A stretch of 40,793 bases of DNA from Acidobacteriota bacterium (GTDB taxonomy: Bacteria; Acidobacteriota; Vicinamibacteria; Vicinamibacterales; CAVVIG01), in NCBI GenBank assembly GCA_003222395.1, contig QHWB01000068.1, positions 1 through 40,793 on the forward strand. The letters are read 5' to 3'. The notes beneath the pieces are model-generated. The model ran no database searches, had not been told where the DNA came from, and saw only the letters and a list, made by a program, of their open reading frames with translations. Position 1 is the first letter of the stretch, and each line of letters begins with the position of its first letter. Of the stretch, positions 1-7,731 are shown in pieces. The position numbers and the translations under genes were made by a program.

Positions 1-1
1 G

Positions 2-79
2 GGCGATCTGAGAGACGTGTACTTCTACCGTTCGCAGTTGGAGGGCCACATCGAGCGCCAATACCATCCCGGTCACTGA
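2..79 (+). CDS. C-terminal end of an unknown protein (partial)
   Basis: An open frame enters from the left edge and stops with TGA at 77-79, leaving about 25 residues that end in RQYHPGH. The sequence is rich in aromatic and charged residues and reads like a natural C-terminus, but it is too short to assign a family. Its stop overlaps the stop of the convergent alkB gene by 7 bases. The sequence to the left of the window would settle whether it is real. Confidence 0.4.
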   Translation, partial: GDLRDVYFYRSQLEGHIERQYHPGH

Positions 80-705
80 GTTGAGGAGTCGTACTGACGA
101 AAGGTGAGGTTGAATCTCCCACTCATCCCCAGCTCCAGCGGTGCGGTACCGGGCAGGATGCGCGACACGCCGTGATACCGCAGGCGCGCAGGACCGCCGA
201 ATACAAACGCGTCGCCTGATTCGAGCGGCAGCGCCTCCACCGGCTCGCGCCGCTTCAACCCGCCGAACAAAAACCGCGCCGTGTCGCCGAGCGACACGGA
301 CACCACCGGTAGCCCCGCCGCGATCGACGCTGCACTTTCATCCTTGTCCTGGTGCAGACCCATCCGGCCGTCGGCGTCGTAGTAATTAAGGATGCAGAGG
401 TCGGCGTCGAGCGACATCCCCACCGAGGAGGCGATCCCGCCGGCCAGACGTCGGAACTCTTCCGGCAGCGGCGGCGCCGGCAGGTCGTCGAAGTCCGATC
501 GCGTCGGCTCGTAGCGGTACGTCTTGCCGTTCCAGTGGCGGCCGAGGCAGAGCATGCGCACGTGCATCATCCCGCCGCCGCGGACGACCGGCACGTAGGC
601 CGGCACGGCGCCGTCGACGAGCTCGCGGCACCGATCCGCCATCGCGCGCTGGCGTTCGAGGCTGAGGCAGTGCTGAAGGTGAAACGCGCCAGGGGCGATC
701 TCCAT
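73..705 (-). CDS. alkB: AlkB-family Fe(II)/2-oxoglutarate DNA dealkylase
   Basis: Oxidative demethylase that repairs N1-methyladenine and N3-methylcytosine in DNA, using Fe(II), oxygen and 2-oxoglutarate in the cytoplasm. At 210 residues it is close to the 216 of E. coli AlkB. The iron ligands are visible as HQD (H118, D120) and H178 in RYHGV. The 2-oxoglutarate-binding arginines lie in the terminal block GRFNLTFRQ (R197, R203), which closely matches the E. coli ending. The NYY motif (107-109) and the substrate-loop region near 45-65 are also as expected. The ATG at 703-705 gives a full-length family member. No adaptive-response regulator (Ada) is seen next to it. The divergent gene starts only 24 bases away, so any promoters must lie partly inside coding sequence. 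Confidence 0.95.
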   Translation of the reverse strand: MEIAPGAFHLQHCLSLERQRAMADRCRELVDGAVPAYVPVVRGGGMMHVRMLCLGRHWNGKTYRYEPTRSDFDDLPAPPLPEEFRRLAGGIASSVGMSLDADLCILNYYDADGRMGLHQDKDESAASIAAGLPVVSVSLGDTARFLFGGLKRREPVEALPLESGDAFVFGGPARLRYHGVSRILPGTAPLELGMSGRFNLTFRQYDSSTQ

Positions 706-729
706 GACCGTACGCTAACATTGCCCGCC

Positions 730-1815
730 GTGCGACGACTGATTGTTGGTAGGGGCGTGTTTTGCGTCCTCTGTGCTCTGCTGTTGCCGCGGTCGGCCTT
801 CGCGCACCCCGTCCCGTTCAGCTATCTCGATCTCCGGATCCAGCCGGACGCAATCGACGGCGTCCTCGTCGTGCACATGTTCGATGCCGCGCACGATCTC
901 GATGTCAACCCGGCCGAACGACTGCTCGAGCCGGCGGTCGCGGCTCAATACACGGCGGCGCTCACGGCGCTGCTGGCGCCGCGTCTCACCGTGGCGGCCG
1001 ACGGCCGCGCGCTGACGCCGCAGTGGATCGGCCTCGAAACGATTTCCGAGCGACAGTCGCTCCGTCTGCGACTGCGCTTCGCGCTCCACGCGCCGCCGGG
1101 CACCGTCGAGGTGACCACACGGATGTTCCCGTACGATCCCGCGCACCAGACATTTCTCAACGTGTACGAAGGCAGCGCGCTCACACAGGCCATTCTCGAC
1201 GGCGCGCACGATCGCTTCGAGTACTTTGCGGGCACGCGTCAGGGCGCGGTCGCCGTCATCGAGAAGTTCCTTCCGGCGGGCATTCACCACATTCTGATCG
1301 GACCCGACCATCTCCTGTTTCTCGTCGGCCTGCTGCTTCTCGGCGGCACCATCCGTCAGCTGGCCGTCGTCGTCACCGCCTTCACCGTCGCGCACAGCAT
1401 CACGCTGTCGCTCGCGGCGCTGAACCTCGTGTCGCCGCCGGCGCGGATCATCGAGCCGGCCATCGCGCTGAGCATCGTGTACGTCGGCGCCGACAACCTG
1501 CTCGTGCGCGAAGGACGCGACGTGCGCGCGTACATCGCCTTTGCGTTCGGCTTCATCCACGGATTCGGCTTCGCGAACGTGCTGCGCGAGATGGATCTGC
1601 CGGCGCGCGCGCTCGGCTGGTCGCTGTTCGCGTTCAACGTCGGCGTGGAAATCGGACAACTGATCGTCGTCGTGGCCGTCGCGTCGGCGTTCGCCGCGCT
1701 GCGCTCGCGCAGCGAGGCGGCGGGACGGCAGCTGGCGTTCGCGGGATCGATCGTCGTGATCGCCGCGGGCGCGTTCTGGTTCGTCCAACGGGTCTTCTTT
1801 CCTGGAGCGATTTGA
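730..1815 (+). CDS. HupE/UreJ-like membrane protein with periplasmic N-domain
   Basis: About 361 residues. A signal peptide (1-25, ending AFA before HPVPF) leads to a soluble extracytoplasmic domain of about 150 residues. A C-terminal block of six or seven hydrophobic helices (about 185-355) follows. The membrane block carries the HupE/UreJ signature HHILIGPDHLLFLVG (186-200) with H186, H187 and H194, plus further buried histidines H222 and H277 and E307, a pattern suggesting metal binding. HupE/UreJ proteins are linked to nickel transport for hydrogenase or urease, but neither enzyme is encoded here, so the substrate is unknown. The open frame extends far upstream across alkB, and that extension looks like antisense translation. 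I chose GTG 730 because it gives a normal signal peptide; TTG 721 and GTG 757 are alternatives. Confidence 0.8.
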   Translation: MRRLIVGRGVFCVLCALLLPRSAFAHPVPFSYLDLRIQPDAIDGVLVVHMFDAAHDLDVNPAERLLEPAVAAQYTAALTALLAPRLTVAADGRALTPQWIGLETISERQSLRLRLRFALHAPPGTVEVTTRMFPYDPAHQTFLNVYEGSALTQAILDGAHDRFEYFAGTRQGAVAVIEKFLPAGIHHILIGPDHLLFLVGLLLLGGTIRQLAVVVTAFTVAHSITLSLAALNLVSPPARIIEPAIALSIVYVGADNLLVREGRDVRAYIAFAFGFIHGFGFANVLREMDLPARALGWSLFAFNVGVEIGQLIVVVAVASAFAALRSRSEAAGRQLAFAGSIVVIAAGAFWFVQRVFFPGAI

Positions 1816-1849
1816 TGCGGCGCCTCCGCGAGAAAGTGAGGAACGGCAA

Positions 1850-2779
1850 ATGAAACGTGCATTCGTGCTCGGGCTGCTGGTCGCAGCGGGGACGCTCGCG
1901 TCCCTCGAGGCGCAGCCGCCGCAGCAGCAGGGACCGAGAACCATCGACGTCGACAAGGTGAAGGACAACCTCTGGGTGCTCAAGGGCGGCGGCGGCAACA
2001 CCGCCGTGTTCGTCACCGCCGACGGCGTGACGGTCGTCGACGCGAAGAATCCCGGATGGGGACAGCCGATCCTCGACAAGATCAAGGAGCTGACGCCCAA
2101 GCCGGTCACGCGTCTGATCAACACGCACACGCACGGCGATCACGTCAGCGGCAACGTGGAGTTCCCCGCGTCGGTCGAAATCGTGACGCAGGAGAACACG
2201 AAGACGAACATGGAGAAGATGGACATCTTCAAGCAGAACAGCGGCAAAGGCCTGCCGAAGCGGACGTTCAAGGACAAGATGACGATCGGCAAGGGTGCGG
2301 ATCAGATCGACCTCTACTACTTCGGTCCGGGCCACACCAACGGCGACGCCTGGATCGTGTTCCCCGCCCTGCGCACCGTGCACGCGGGCGACCTCTTCGC
2401 CGGAAAGAATCTGCCGCTCGTCGATCCCGGCAACGGCGGCAGCGTGCTGCATTACCACGAGACGCTGAACAAGGTCCATTCGGGGATCAAGAACGTCGAC
2501 ACGATCATCAACGGCCACAACAACACGACGACGACGTGGGCCGATTTGAAGACGTTTGAGGAATTCAATCAGGACTGGCTGAACTGGGCGCAAACCGGAC
2601 TGAAGGCAGGCAAGACGCCGCAGCAGCTCGCCGACGAAGGGTGGACCGTCCCGGCGAAGTACTCCGGCGCCGGCTATCCGCAGACGGTTGCGAATCCGAA
2701 AACACCACCGCCCAACCCTCCGCTGTTCGGTGGGTTGACCGGTCGCATCCAGAAACTCGCGGAGGAGATGAAGAAATGA
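1850..2779 (+). CDS. Secreted metallo-beta-lactamase-fold hydrolase (copy 1)
   Basis: A 309-residue protein with a signal peptide (about 1-21, ending SLEA) and a complete binuclear zinc site of the metallo-beta-lactamase fold: HTHGDH (93-98), H162 in GHTNGD, D181 and H223 in NGHN. The substrate cannot be read from the sequence. The family includes B-type beta-lactamases, quinoprotein-relay proteins and many uncharacterised periplasmic hydrolases. A good ribosome site (GAGGA) lies about 9 bases before the ATG. The gene follows the HupE-like gene by 34 bases and overlaps the next gene by 4 bases (ATGA). It is clearly paralogous to that next gene. The C-terminus (about 285-300) has a proline-rich stretch that the other copy lacks. 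Confidence 0.85.
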   Translation: MKRAFVLGLLVAAGTLASLEAQPPQQQGPRTIDVDKVKDNLWVLKGGGGNTAVFVTADGVTVVDAKNPGWGQPILDKIKELTPKPVTRLINTHTHGDHVSGNVEFPASVEIVTQENTKTNMEKMDIFKQNSGKGLPKRTFKDKMTIGKGADQIDLYYFGPGHTNGDAWIVFPALRTVHAGDLFAGKNLPLVDPGNGGSVLHYHETLNKVHSGIKNVDTIINGHNNTTTTWADLKTFEEFNQDWLNWAQTGLKAGKTPQQLADEGWTVPAKYSGAGYPQTVANPKTPPPNPPLFGGLTGRIQKLAEEMKK

Positions 2780-3663
2780 CACGCGCGCGCCTCGTCCTCG
2801 TCCTCGGCGCCATCGGCGCCGTTTCGCTCGGCCTGCGCGCGGCGCAGCAGCCGGCGCAGCCGCAGGGTCCGAAGGTCATCGACGTCGAGAAAGTGAAAGA
2901 CAACCTCTACATGCTGAAGGGCGGCGGCGGCAACACCGCCGTGTACGTCGGTGCGAACGGCGTCACAGTCGTCGACGCCAAGAACCCGGGATGGGGCCAG
3001 CCGATCCTCGACAAAATCAAGGAGCTGACGCCCAAGCCGGTGACGCTGCTGATCAACACGCACACGCACGGCGACCATGTGAGCGGCAACGTGGAATTCC
3101 CGGCGACGGTCGACATCGTCGTCCAGGAGAACACGAAAGCGAACATGGAGAAAATGGACATCTTCAAGGAGCACAAAGGCCGCGGGCTGCCGAAGAAGAC
3201 GTTCAAGGACAAGATGACGCTCGGCAGCGGCAAGGACCGCATCGACCTGTACTACTTCGGCCGCGGTCACACCAACGGCGATGCGTTCATCGTGTTCCCG
3301 GAGCTGCGCGTCGCCCACGCCGGCGACATCTTCTCGGGCAAGAATCTGCCGCTGCTCGACTACAACAACGGCGGCAGCGGACGGGAGATCGGCGAGACGC
3401 TCACCAAAGCGCACGCGGGCATCAAGAACGTCGAGACGGTCATCACGGGCCACAGCACGATGATGTCCTGGGACGACTTGGGCGAGTACGCGCAGTTCAA
3501 CAAGGACTTTCTCCACGATGTCCAGACGGCGATGGCGTCGGGCATGATGGCCGACAGCATCGGGACCGGCTGGAAGCCGGCGGACAAATACAAGGGCTAC
3601 ACCATCCAGCCGGAGAGGCTGAAGACCAACGTCCTCGCGATCTACTCCGAGCTCAAGAAATAG
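2776..3663 (+). CDS. Secreted metallo-beta-lactamase-fold hydrolase (copy 2)
   Basis: A 295-residue tandem paralogue of the preceding gene, translationally coupled to it (ATG at 2776 inside the ATGA overlap, with GGAGG 10 bases upstream). It has a signal peptide (about 1-23, ending RAA) and keeps every zinc ligand: HTHGDH (96-101), H165, D184 and H226. Long runs are nearly identical to copy 1, for example the region around PGWGQPILDKIKELTPKPVT. The sharpest differences are in the loop after D184 and in the C-terminal region, where substrate contacts often lie, so the copies may have different substrates. The function is unassigned beyond metal-dependent hydrolase. Confidence 0.85.
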   Translation: MTRARLVLVLGAIGAVSLGLRAAQQPAQPQGPKVIDVEKVKDNLYMLKGGGGNTAVYVGANGVTVVDAKNPGWGQPILDKIKELTPKPVTLLINTHTHGDHVSGNVEFPATVDIVVQENTKANMEKMDIFKEHKGRGLPKKTFKDKMTLGSGKDRIDLYYFGRGHTNGDAFIVFPELRVAHAGDIFSGKNLPLLDYNNGGSGREIGETLTKAHAGIKNVETVITGHSTMMSWDDLGEYAQFNKDFLHDVQTAMASGMMADSIGTGWKPADKYKGYTIQPERLKTNVLAIYSELKK

Positions 3664-3666
3664 ACG

Positions 3667-4635
3667 ATGCGCACCACAATCGCCGTCGTTGCCGCGATCG
3701 CGATTGTGGTGCCGTCCAGAGCCGCTGACCCGACCTTCCGTTTTCAAAACAATTTCTGGGTCAACCTGCATCACGTCCTGCGCGGTGAGGCGCGGCGCCG
3801 CACCGCCCAGATGGCAACGGGCGTCAAGGCCGACGCGCTCACCGAAGCCGAGCGCGTCGCGTGGACGTCGGCGCTCGACGGGTACGCGGACAACGCGAGG
3901 CGCGATCTGTTGTTCGACGACGCGCTCAGGCGCATCACGAACGCGCTGGCGGTCGTCGCCAACGAAGTGGCGCTGGACCCGATGCCGGCCGCGATCGACG
4001 ATGCGACATCGCGTGCCCTGACGAGGGCCGCGCCGATCTATCGGGCGCATTACTGGAGTGCGCAGCGCCAGCTGAACGATCGGTGGATCGCCGCGCTGCA
4101 GCCGTTGCTCGCCGCGCACGGATCGGGCATGTCGGCCGCGATCGCGCGGACATACCGCGTCGAGTGGCCGGCGGCGCCGATCATCGTCGACGCCGCGGCC
4201 GAAGCGGGACCGTTCGGCGGCTATACGATCGACGGTCCCGACGGCACCGCCGCACATACGATCATCGAAGCGTCGAACCCAGAATACCAGGGCGACATGG
4301 CGTTCGAGATGCTCTTCCACGAGGCGTCGCACGCCAGAGCCATCGGCGGCCGCATCATCGCGGCGATCAACGCCGAGGCCGCGCGGCAGCATGTCACCGC
4401 GCCGCGCGACCTGTGGCACACCGTCATCTTCTACACGGCGGGCGAGCTCGCGCGCCGCGAGCTCGGCAAGACCGGCGACGCGCAGTATCAGGCTTACGCG
4501 TACCGCTACGGCGTCTACACGCGCGGCTGGCAGCCGCTGCGTGACGCGCTCGAACGCGACTGGCAGCCGTATCTCGACGGCCGCCTTGGATTCGACGAAG
4601 CGCTGACTGCGCTGGTGAGAGATACGACCCGGTAG
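3667..4635 (+). CDS. Secreted protein of unknown family with a HEASH zinc-protease-like motif
   Basis: A 322-residue protein starting at an ATG 3 bases after the stop of the previous gene, so probably in the same operon. It has an N-terminal signal peptide (about 1-19, ending SRA). The rest is a mostly alpha-helical, alanine-rich domain. Residues 218-222 read HEASH, which fits the HExxH zinc-binding pattern of gluzincin/metzincin peptidases, within AFEMLFHEASHARAIGG. A downstream glutamate such as the one in the AGELARRE segment (about 258-265) could be the third ligand, but that is a guess. I do not recognise the family. Its position behind two secreted zinc hydrolases suggests an extracytoplasmic role. 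Confidence 0.65.
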   Translation: MRTTIAVVAAIAIVVPSRAADPTFRFQNNFWVNLHHVLRGEARRRTAQMATGVKADALTEAERVAWTSALDGYADNARRDLLFDDALRRITNALAVVANEVALDPMPAAIDDATSRALTRAAPIYRAHYWSAQRQLNDRWIAALQPLLAAHGSGMSAAIARTYRVEWPAAPIIVDAAAEAGPFGGYTIDGPDGTAAHTIIEASNPEYQGDMAFEMLFHEASHARAIGGRIIAAINAEAARQHVTAPRDLWHTVIFYTAGELARRELGKTGDAQYQAYAYRYGVYTRGWQPLRDALERDWQPYLDGRLGFDEALTALVRDTTR

Positions 4636-4670
4636 GCGCGGTTGTAGGGCCACGCGAAGATCCGCGGGCG

Positions 4671-5264
4671 TCACCGGTGCTGCATCAGGAAGGCTCGCAC
4701 CGCGTCGAGCGTCGGCGCCTGCTGGACGCCATGTGGAACGCCATCGGGATGCTGTCCGTAGGCGACGATCGGGACGCCGTACTGCTTCGCCAGCCACATC
4801 TCCGATTCCGTTCCCTCGCGTCCGGGCAGCGCGACGATCGCGTGTGCCGACAGCACGTTGACGTGATTGCGGCTCGAACGCAGCGTTCCCTCTTTTCCGC
4901 TGTCCGGCAGGTGCGTGTAGATCGCGATCTCCACCCATTCGTTCGGGTAGCCCGCGGGCGGGTCGTAGACGACGTTCGCGGCCGTCCGCTCCTCGATCTG
5001 GTCCAGCCCGTGAACCCGCGCCGGAATGATCCCGATGACGAGGCCCGATCGCGGCGACGTCTCGGAGAACGCGCGGCTCACCGCCTCCATCACGCCCCGG
5101 CCGCCGCCGGTCAAGAGATGAAAGCCGAGCGTCGCGATCAATCGTCCGACCTCGGCGCAATGCGCGTCGGCGGCGCGACCTGACCCGATCACCGCCGCAA
5201 TCGGCCGGCATCGGGGGCACCGGGGATGCGTCCGTGGAGGCATGGCGCGGCCAATATTACTCAT
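4671..5264 (-). CDS. LOG-family / TIGR00725-like nucleotide-binding protein
   Basis: A protein of about 197 residues with the two hallmarks of the LOG (lysine decarboxylase-like) Rossmann family: GGGRGVMEAVSRA and PGREGTESE, the latter a form of the PGGxGTxxE motif. Some relatives are cytokinin-activating phosphoribohydrolases acting on nucleoside 5'-monophosphates; others have no known role. The glycine after PG is replaced by arginine here, so activity should not be assumed. ATG 5264 is preferred over ATG 5243 because an AAGAGAG run lies 11 bases before it. It is the last minus-strand gene below the biosynthetic operon, separated by 224 bases, and is probably not part of that pathway. Confidence 0.75.
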   Translation of the reverse strand: MSNIGRAMPPRTHPRCPRCRPIAAVIGSGRAADAHCAEVGRLIATLGFHLLTGGGRGVMEAVSRAFSETSPRSGLVIGIIPARVHGLDQIEERTAANVVYDPPAGYPNEWVEIAIYTHLPDSGKEGTLRSSRNHVNVLSAHAIVALPGREGTESEMWLAKQYGVPIVAYGQHPDGVPHGVQQAPTLDAVRAFLMQHR

Positions 5265-5488
5265 CGGAGCGCCAACTCTCTTGTGAGCAGCGCCGTCTAA
5301 CGAGTCTACATAGCAGACAGATGGCGGAGCCGGCCTACCTCGGCGAATTCGAGCACCTGCTGCTGCTCGCGGGAGGTGCGACGTTCTGTTCTGGATACGC
5401 CCGAGCGCGGCATCCGCGGCTCGAGCGAGCGCGAAGGCGCGAGCGCACCTCGAAATCCATTGAAGATCGCGTCTGACGTGCTTCGAGT

Positions 5489-6721
5489 TCAGGCCCGCTT
5501 TCCATCGAATCGCCGAATCACGAGCGCACCATTGTTGCCGCCAAACGCCAGCGATGTGGAGACGCCGCACGTCACGGCAACGTTGCGAGCTTCGTTCGCG
5601 ACGACGTCAACGTCGCACTCAGGGTCATCTTCACGGTAATTCACGGTTGGAGGAACGACGCCGTGGGCGATTGACATCGCAACAGCGGCCGCCTCGATCG
5701 CGCCCGCCGCCGCGAGGCAGTGTCCGACCATCGACTTGATCGAGGTCACCGGAATCCGCCGAACGCGTTCGCCGAAGACCAAGCGCATGCCGCGCGCCTC
5801 GGCCCGATCGTTTTGCGGCGTCGCCGTTCCGTGTGCATTCACATGGTCCACGGCGTCGGGAGGCATGCGTGCGGCCCGCAGCGCGTCGTGCACGAGATCG
5901 GCGACTGCATGCCCCTCAGGCTCCGGCGCAGTCGGGTGGTACGCCTCGCAGCGGACGCCGTACCCCGCAATCTCCGCGTAGATACGCGCGGCGCGGCGCC
6001 TGGCGTGCGAGAGATCCTCGAGGACGAGGATGGCGGCCGATTCGCCGAGGTTCATGCCTTTCCGCGTGCGGCAGAACGGGCGGCACGGCTCCGTGTCGAC
6101 GAGGCGCAGCGCGTTGAAGCCACTGAACGTCAGACGACATAACACATCGCTCGCGCCCGCGAGTGCCGCGTCGATCTGGCCCCACCGAATCGCGTCGGCG
6201 CCGTAGCCGACGGCGACCGTTCCTGATGAGCAGGCCGACAGCACGGATGCCTTGAGGCCCTCGAGTCCGAAGGTCGCGGCGACCGTGTCGCTTGGCGTGC
6301 TGGGAAAGTGATTGAAGATCTTCGCGGGAGAGGCGCGTCGGACGCCGACACGGCGCATCTCGGCGAACCACTCCTCATTACGCATCAGATTCGCGGTGCC
6401 CGATCCGAGCAGTACGCCGATGCGCGCGCGGTCGACATCACCCTCGAGCAGGCCCGCGTCATCGAGTGCCTCGCGCGACGCGATGATCGCGACCTGGTCG
6501 CTGCGTGAGAGCCGGCGCCACGCCTTCTCGGAATACGCCGCATCCCGCGTATACGCAGGAATCTCCGCGGCGAGTTGGCTGCGGTATCCCGTGGTGTCGA
6601 ACTGAGTGACGGAGGCGATGCCGCAGCGTCCCGACACCAGGCCGTGCCACACCGCCTCACGCGTCGTGCCGAGCGCGCTCATCAGGCCGATCCCGGTCAC
6701 CACGACGCGCCGATCGGTCAC
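5489..6721 (-). CDS. Beta-ketoacyl-ACP synthase (KAS II/FabF-type), catalytically intact
   Basis: Condensing enzyme that extends an ACP-bound acyl chain by two carbons. The 410 residues have the thiolase fold and a full Cys-His-His triad: C164 in LSACSSGT, H297 in NAHGTATPQND and H334 in SIKSMVGH, with the usual K329. The start is GTG 6719-6721, inside a 4-base GTGA overlap with the PHP gene upstream. It is the last gene of a seven-gene minus-strand operon that begins with a ketosynthase lacking all three catalytic residues. The two probably form a KS/chain-length-factor heterodimer, as in aryl-polyene and type II polyketide systems. Primary FabF is less likely given the companions. Confidence 0.92.
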   Translation of the reverse strand: MTDRRVVVTGIGLMSALGTTREAVWHGLVSGRCGIASVTQFDTTGYRSQLAAEIPAYTRDAAYSEKAWRRLSRSDQVAIIASREALDDAGLLEGDVDRARIGVLLGSGTANLMRNEEWFAEMRRVGVRRASPAKIFNHFPSTPSDTVAATFGLEGLKASVLSACSSGTVAVGYGADAIRWGQIDAALAGASDVLCRLTFSGFNALRLVDTEPCRPFCRTRKGMNLGESAAILVLEDLSHARRRAARIYAEIAGYGVRCEAYHPTAPEPEGHAVADLVHDALRAARMPPDAVDHVNAHGTATPQNDRAEARGMRLVFGERVRRIPVTSIKSMVGHCLAAAGAIEAAAVAMSIAHGVVPPTVNYREDDPECDVDVVANEARNVAVTCGVSTSLAFGGNNGALVIRRFDGKRA

Positions 6722-7731
6722 GTCGATTCGCTTTCGGCAGCGGGGTTAGCGATCGCGACGGCGCCTGTCGGCGTCGCGGCCGCCGCGTCCCATTCGCGGC
6801 GGTACGCGCGGACGCGCGCGGCCTCTGCGCGCTTGTCGAGCGCCGCAACCAGCAGCGGGCTGAACTCGAACGGCAGCGTGACTGCGGAAAACGCCAGGCC
6901 GAGCGCGCGGCGCGGCAGCGACAAGCCAGGCCGTCCGCCGCCGACAAGCGACGCCCAGTAGCGCGCCACCACGCCGTAGATCTCGCGCGCTTCGCGAAGG
7001 GTGCTGCCGTGGCGTCCGTCCGCCCGCGCGCGGCCGGCGCGAAGGCCGCACACGAAGCGATCGCGCGGCGACCCGTGCGACTCCTCACGCTCTTCCTGCT
7101 CATCGCGCCCCGTGACTTCAGTAAACGTCGTCGCGACGCCGGCAAGCGTGTGTGCGTCGCTGCCACCGATCGTCACGAATGGCGGACCGCCCTGCGCGCC
7201 GCACGCGCTGACGATCGCCTGCGCCAGCAGATTGTGCTCGGGCAGCATCGTGCCGTTGCGGACTTCGAAGGCCGGAAACAGCCCGACGAGCATCGCGACG
7301 TACTCCGCAAATGGGATTTGGCCGGTGAAGAAGAAAAACGGATGGTTGAGCGCGTAGAACACGTCACGGCTGCGCAGGTACGCTACCACGTCGTGCACGT
7401 CGCACCGCAGCGGCTGAATCTCGCGGTGGATGCGCTCATCGATGGCGTACGCGCCGATATGCGCCTTGAGCGTCGTGCCGGGAAACGAGCATTCGACCTC
7501 TTCGCTGATGAAGAAGTCTTCGGCGTCAGGGTGCCGATTCAGGAACTCCAGGCAGCCGTCGATGCTGTCGTGGTCGGTGATCGTGACCACGTCCATGCCG
7601 CGCGCTCTCGCCGCGGCGTAGACCGCTTCAGGCTCGGAGTAGCAATCGCGCGCGCGGAGGATGCGCAGGTGCCGCGCATAACCCGAATGATACGAGTGGA
7701 CGTGGAGATCCGCGCGCAGCACGCCGCTCAT
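6718..7731 (-). CDS. PHP-domain metal-dependent phosphoesterase
   Basis: A 337-residue protein with the four-part PHP signature: motif I DLHVHSYHSG (H10, H12), motif II TITDHDSIDG (D53, H54), a central E77/E78 with H91, and a late GGSDAHT. PHP enzymes hydrolyse phosphate esters or anhydrides with a three-metal centre; the substrate here is unknown. The ATG at 7731 sits in a 4-base ATGA overlap with the outer-membrane gene before it, and the stop overlaps the ketosynthase start in the same way. It is therefore translated with the biosynthetic genes. PHP proteins are unusual in aryl-polyene-type clusters. A role in removing phosphate from a lipid-linked or sugar-phosphate intermediate is conjecture. 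The last 100 residues hold no recognised domain. Confidence 0.85.
   Translation of the reverse strand: MSGVLRADLHVHSYHSGYARHLRILRARDCYSEPEAVYAAARARGMDVVTITDHDSIDGCLEFLNRHPDAEDFFISEEVECSFPGTTLKAHIGAYAIDERIHREIQPLRCDVHDVVAYLRSRDVFYALNHPFFFFTGQIPFAEYVAMLVGLFPAFEVRNGTMLPEHNLLAQAIVSACGAQGGPPFVTIGGSDAHTLAGVATTFTEVTGRDEQEEREESHGSPRDRFVCGLRAGRARADGRHGSTLREAREIYGVVARYWASLVGGGRPGLSLPRRALGLAFSAVTLPFEFSPLLVAALDKRAEAARVRAYRREWDAAAATPTGAVAIANPAAESEST

Noticed and set aside
352-729. Upstream extension of the HupE-like reading frame
   Set aside because: It is antisense to the well-supported alkB gene, and the real protein has a signal peptide beginning at about 730.
2674-5220. A very long open frame (about 848 codons) on the minus strand
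   Set aside because: It lies antisense to the second metallo-hydrolase and the HEASH gene, is full of Arg/Asp/Val runs typical of antisense reading of GC-rich genes, and has no family motif.
5402-5423. Hairpin (about 9 paired bases with one bulge) below the ketosynthase gene, considered as an operon terminator
   Set aside because: There is no T-run on either side, and stems of this kind are common by chance in GC-rich DNA.
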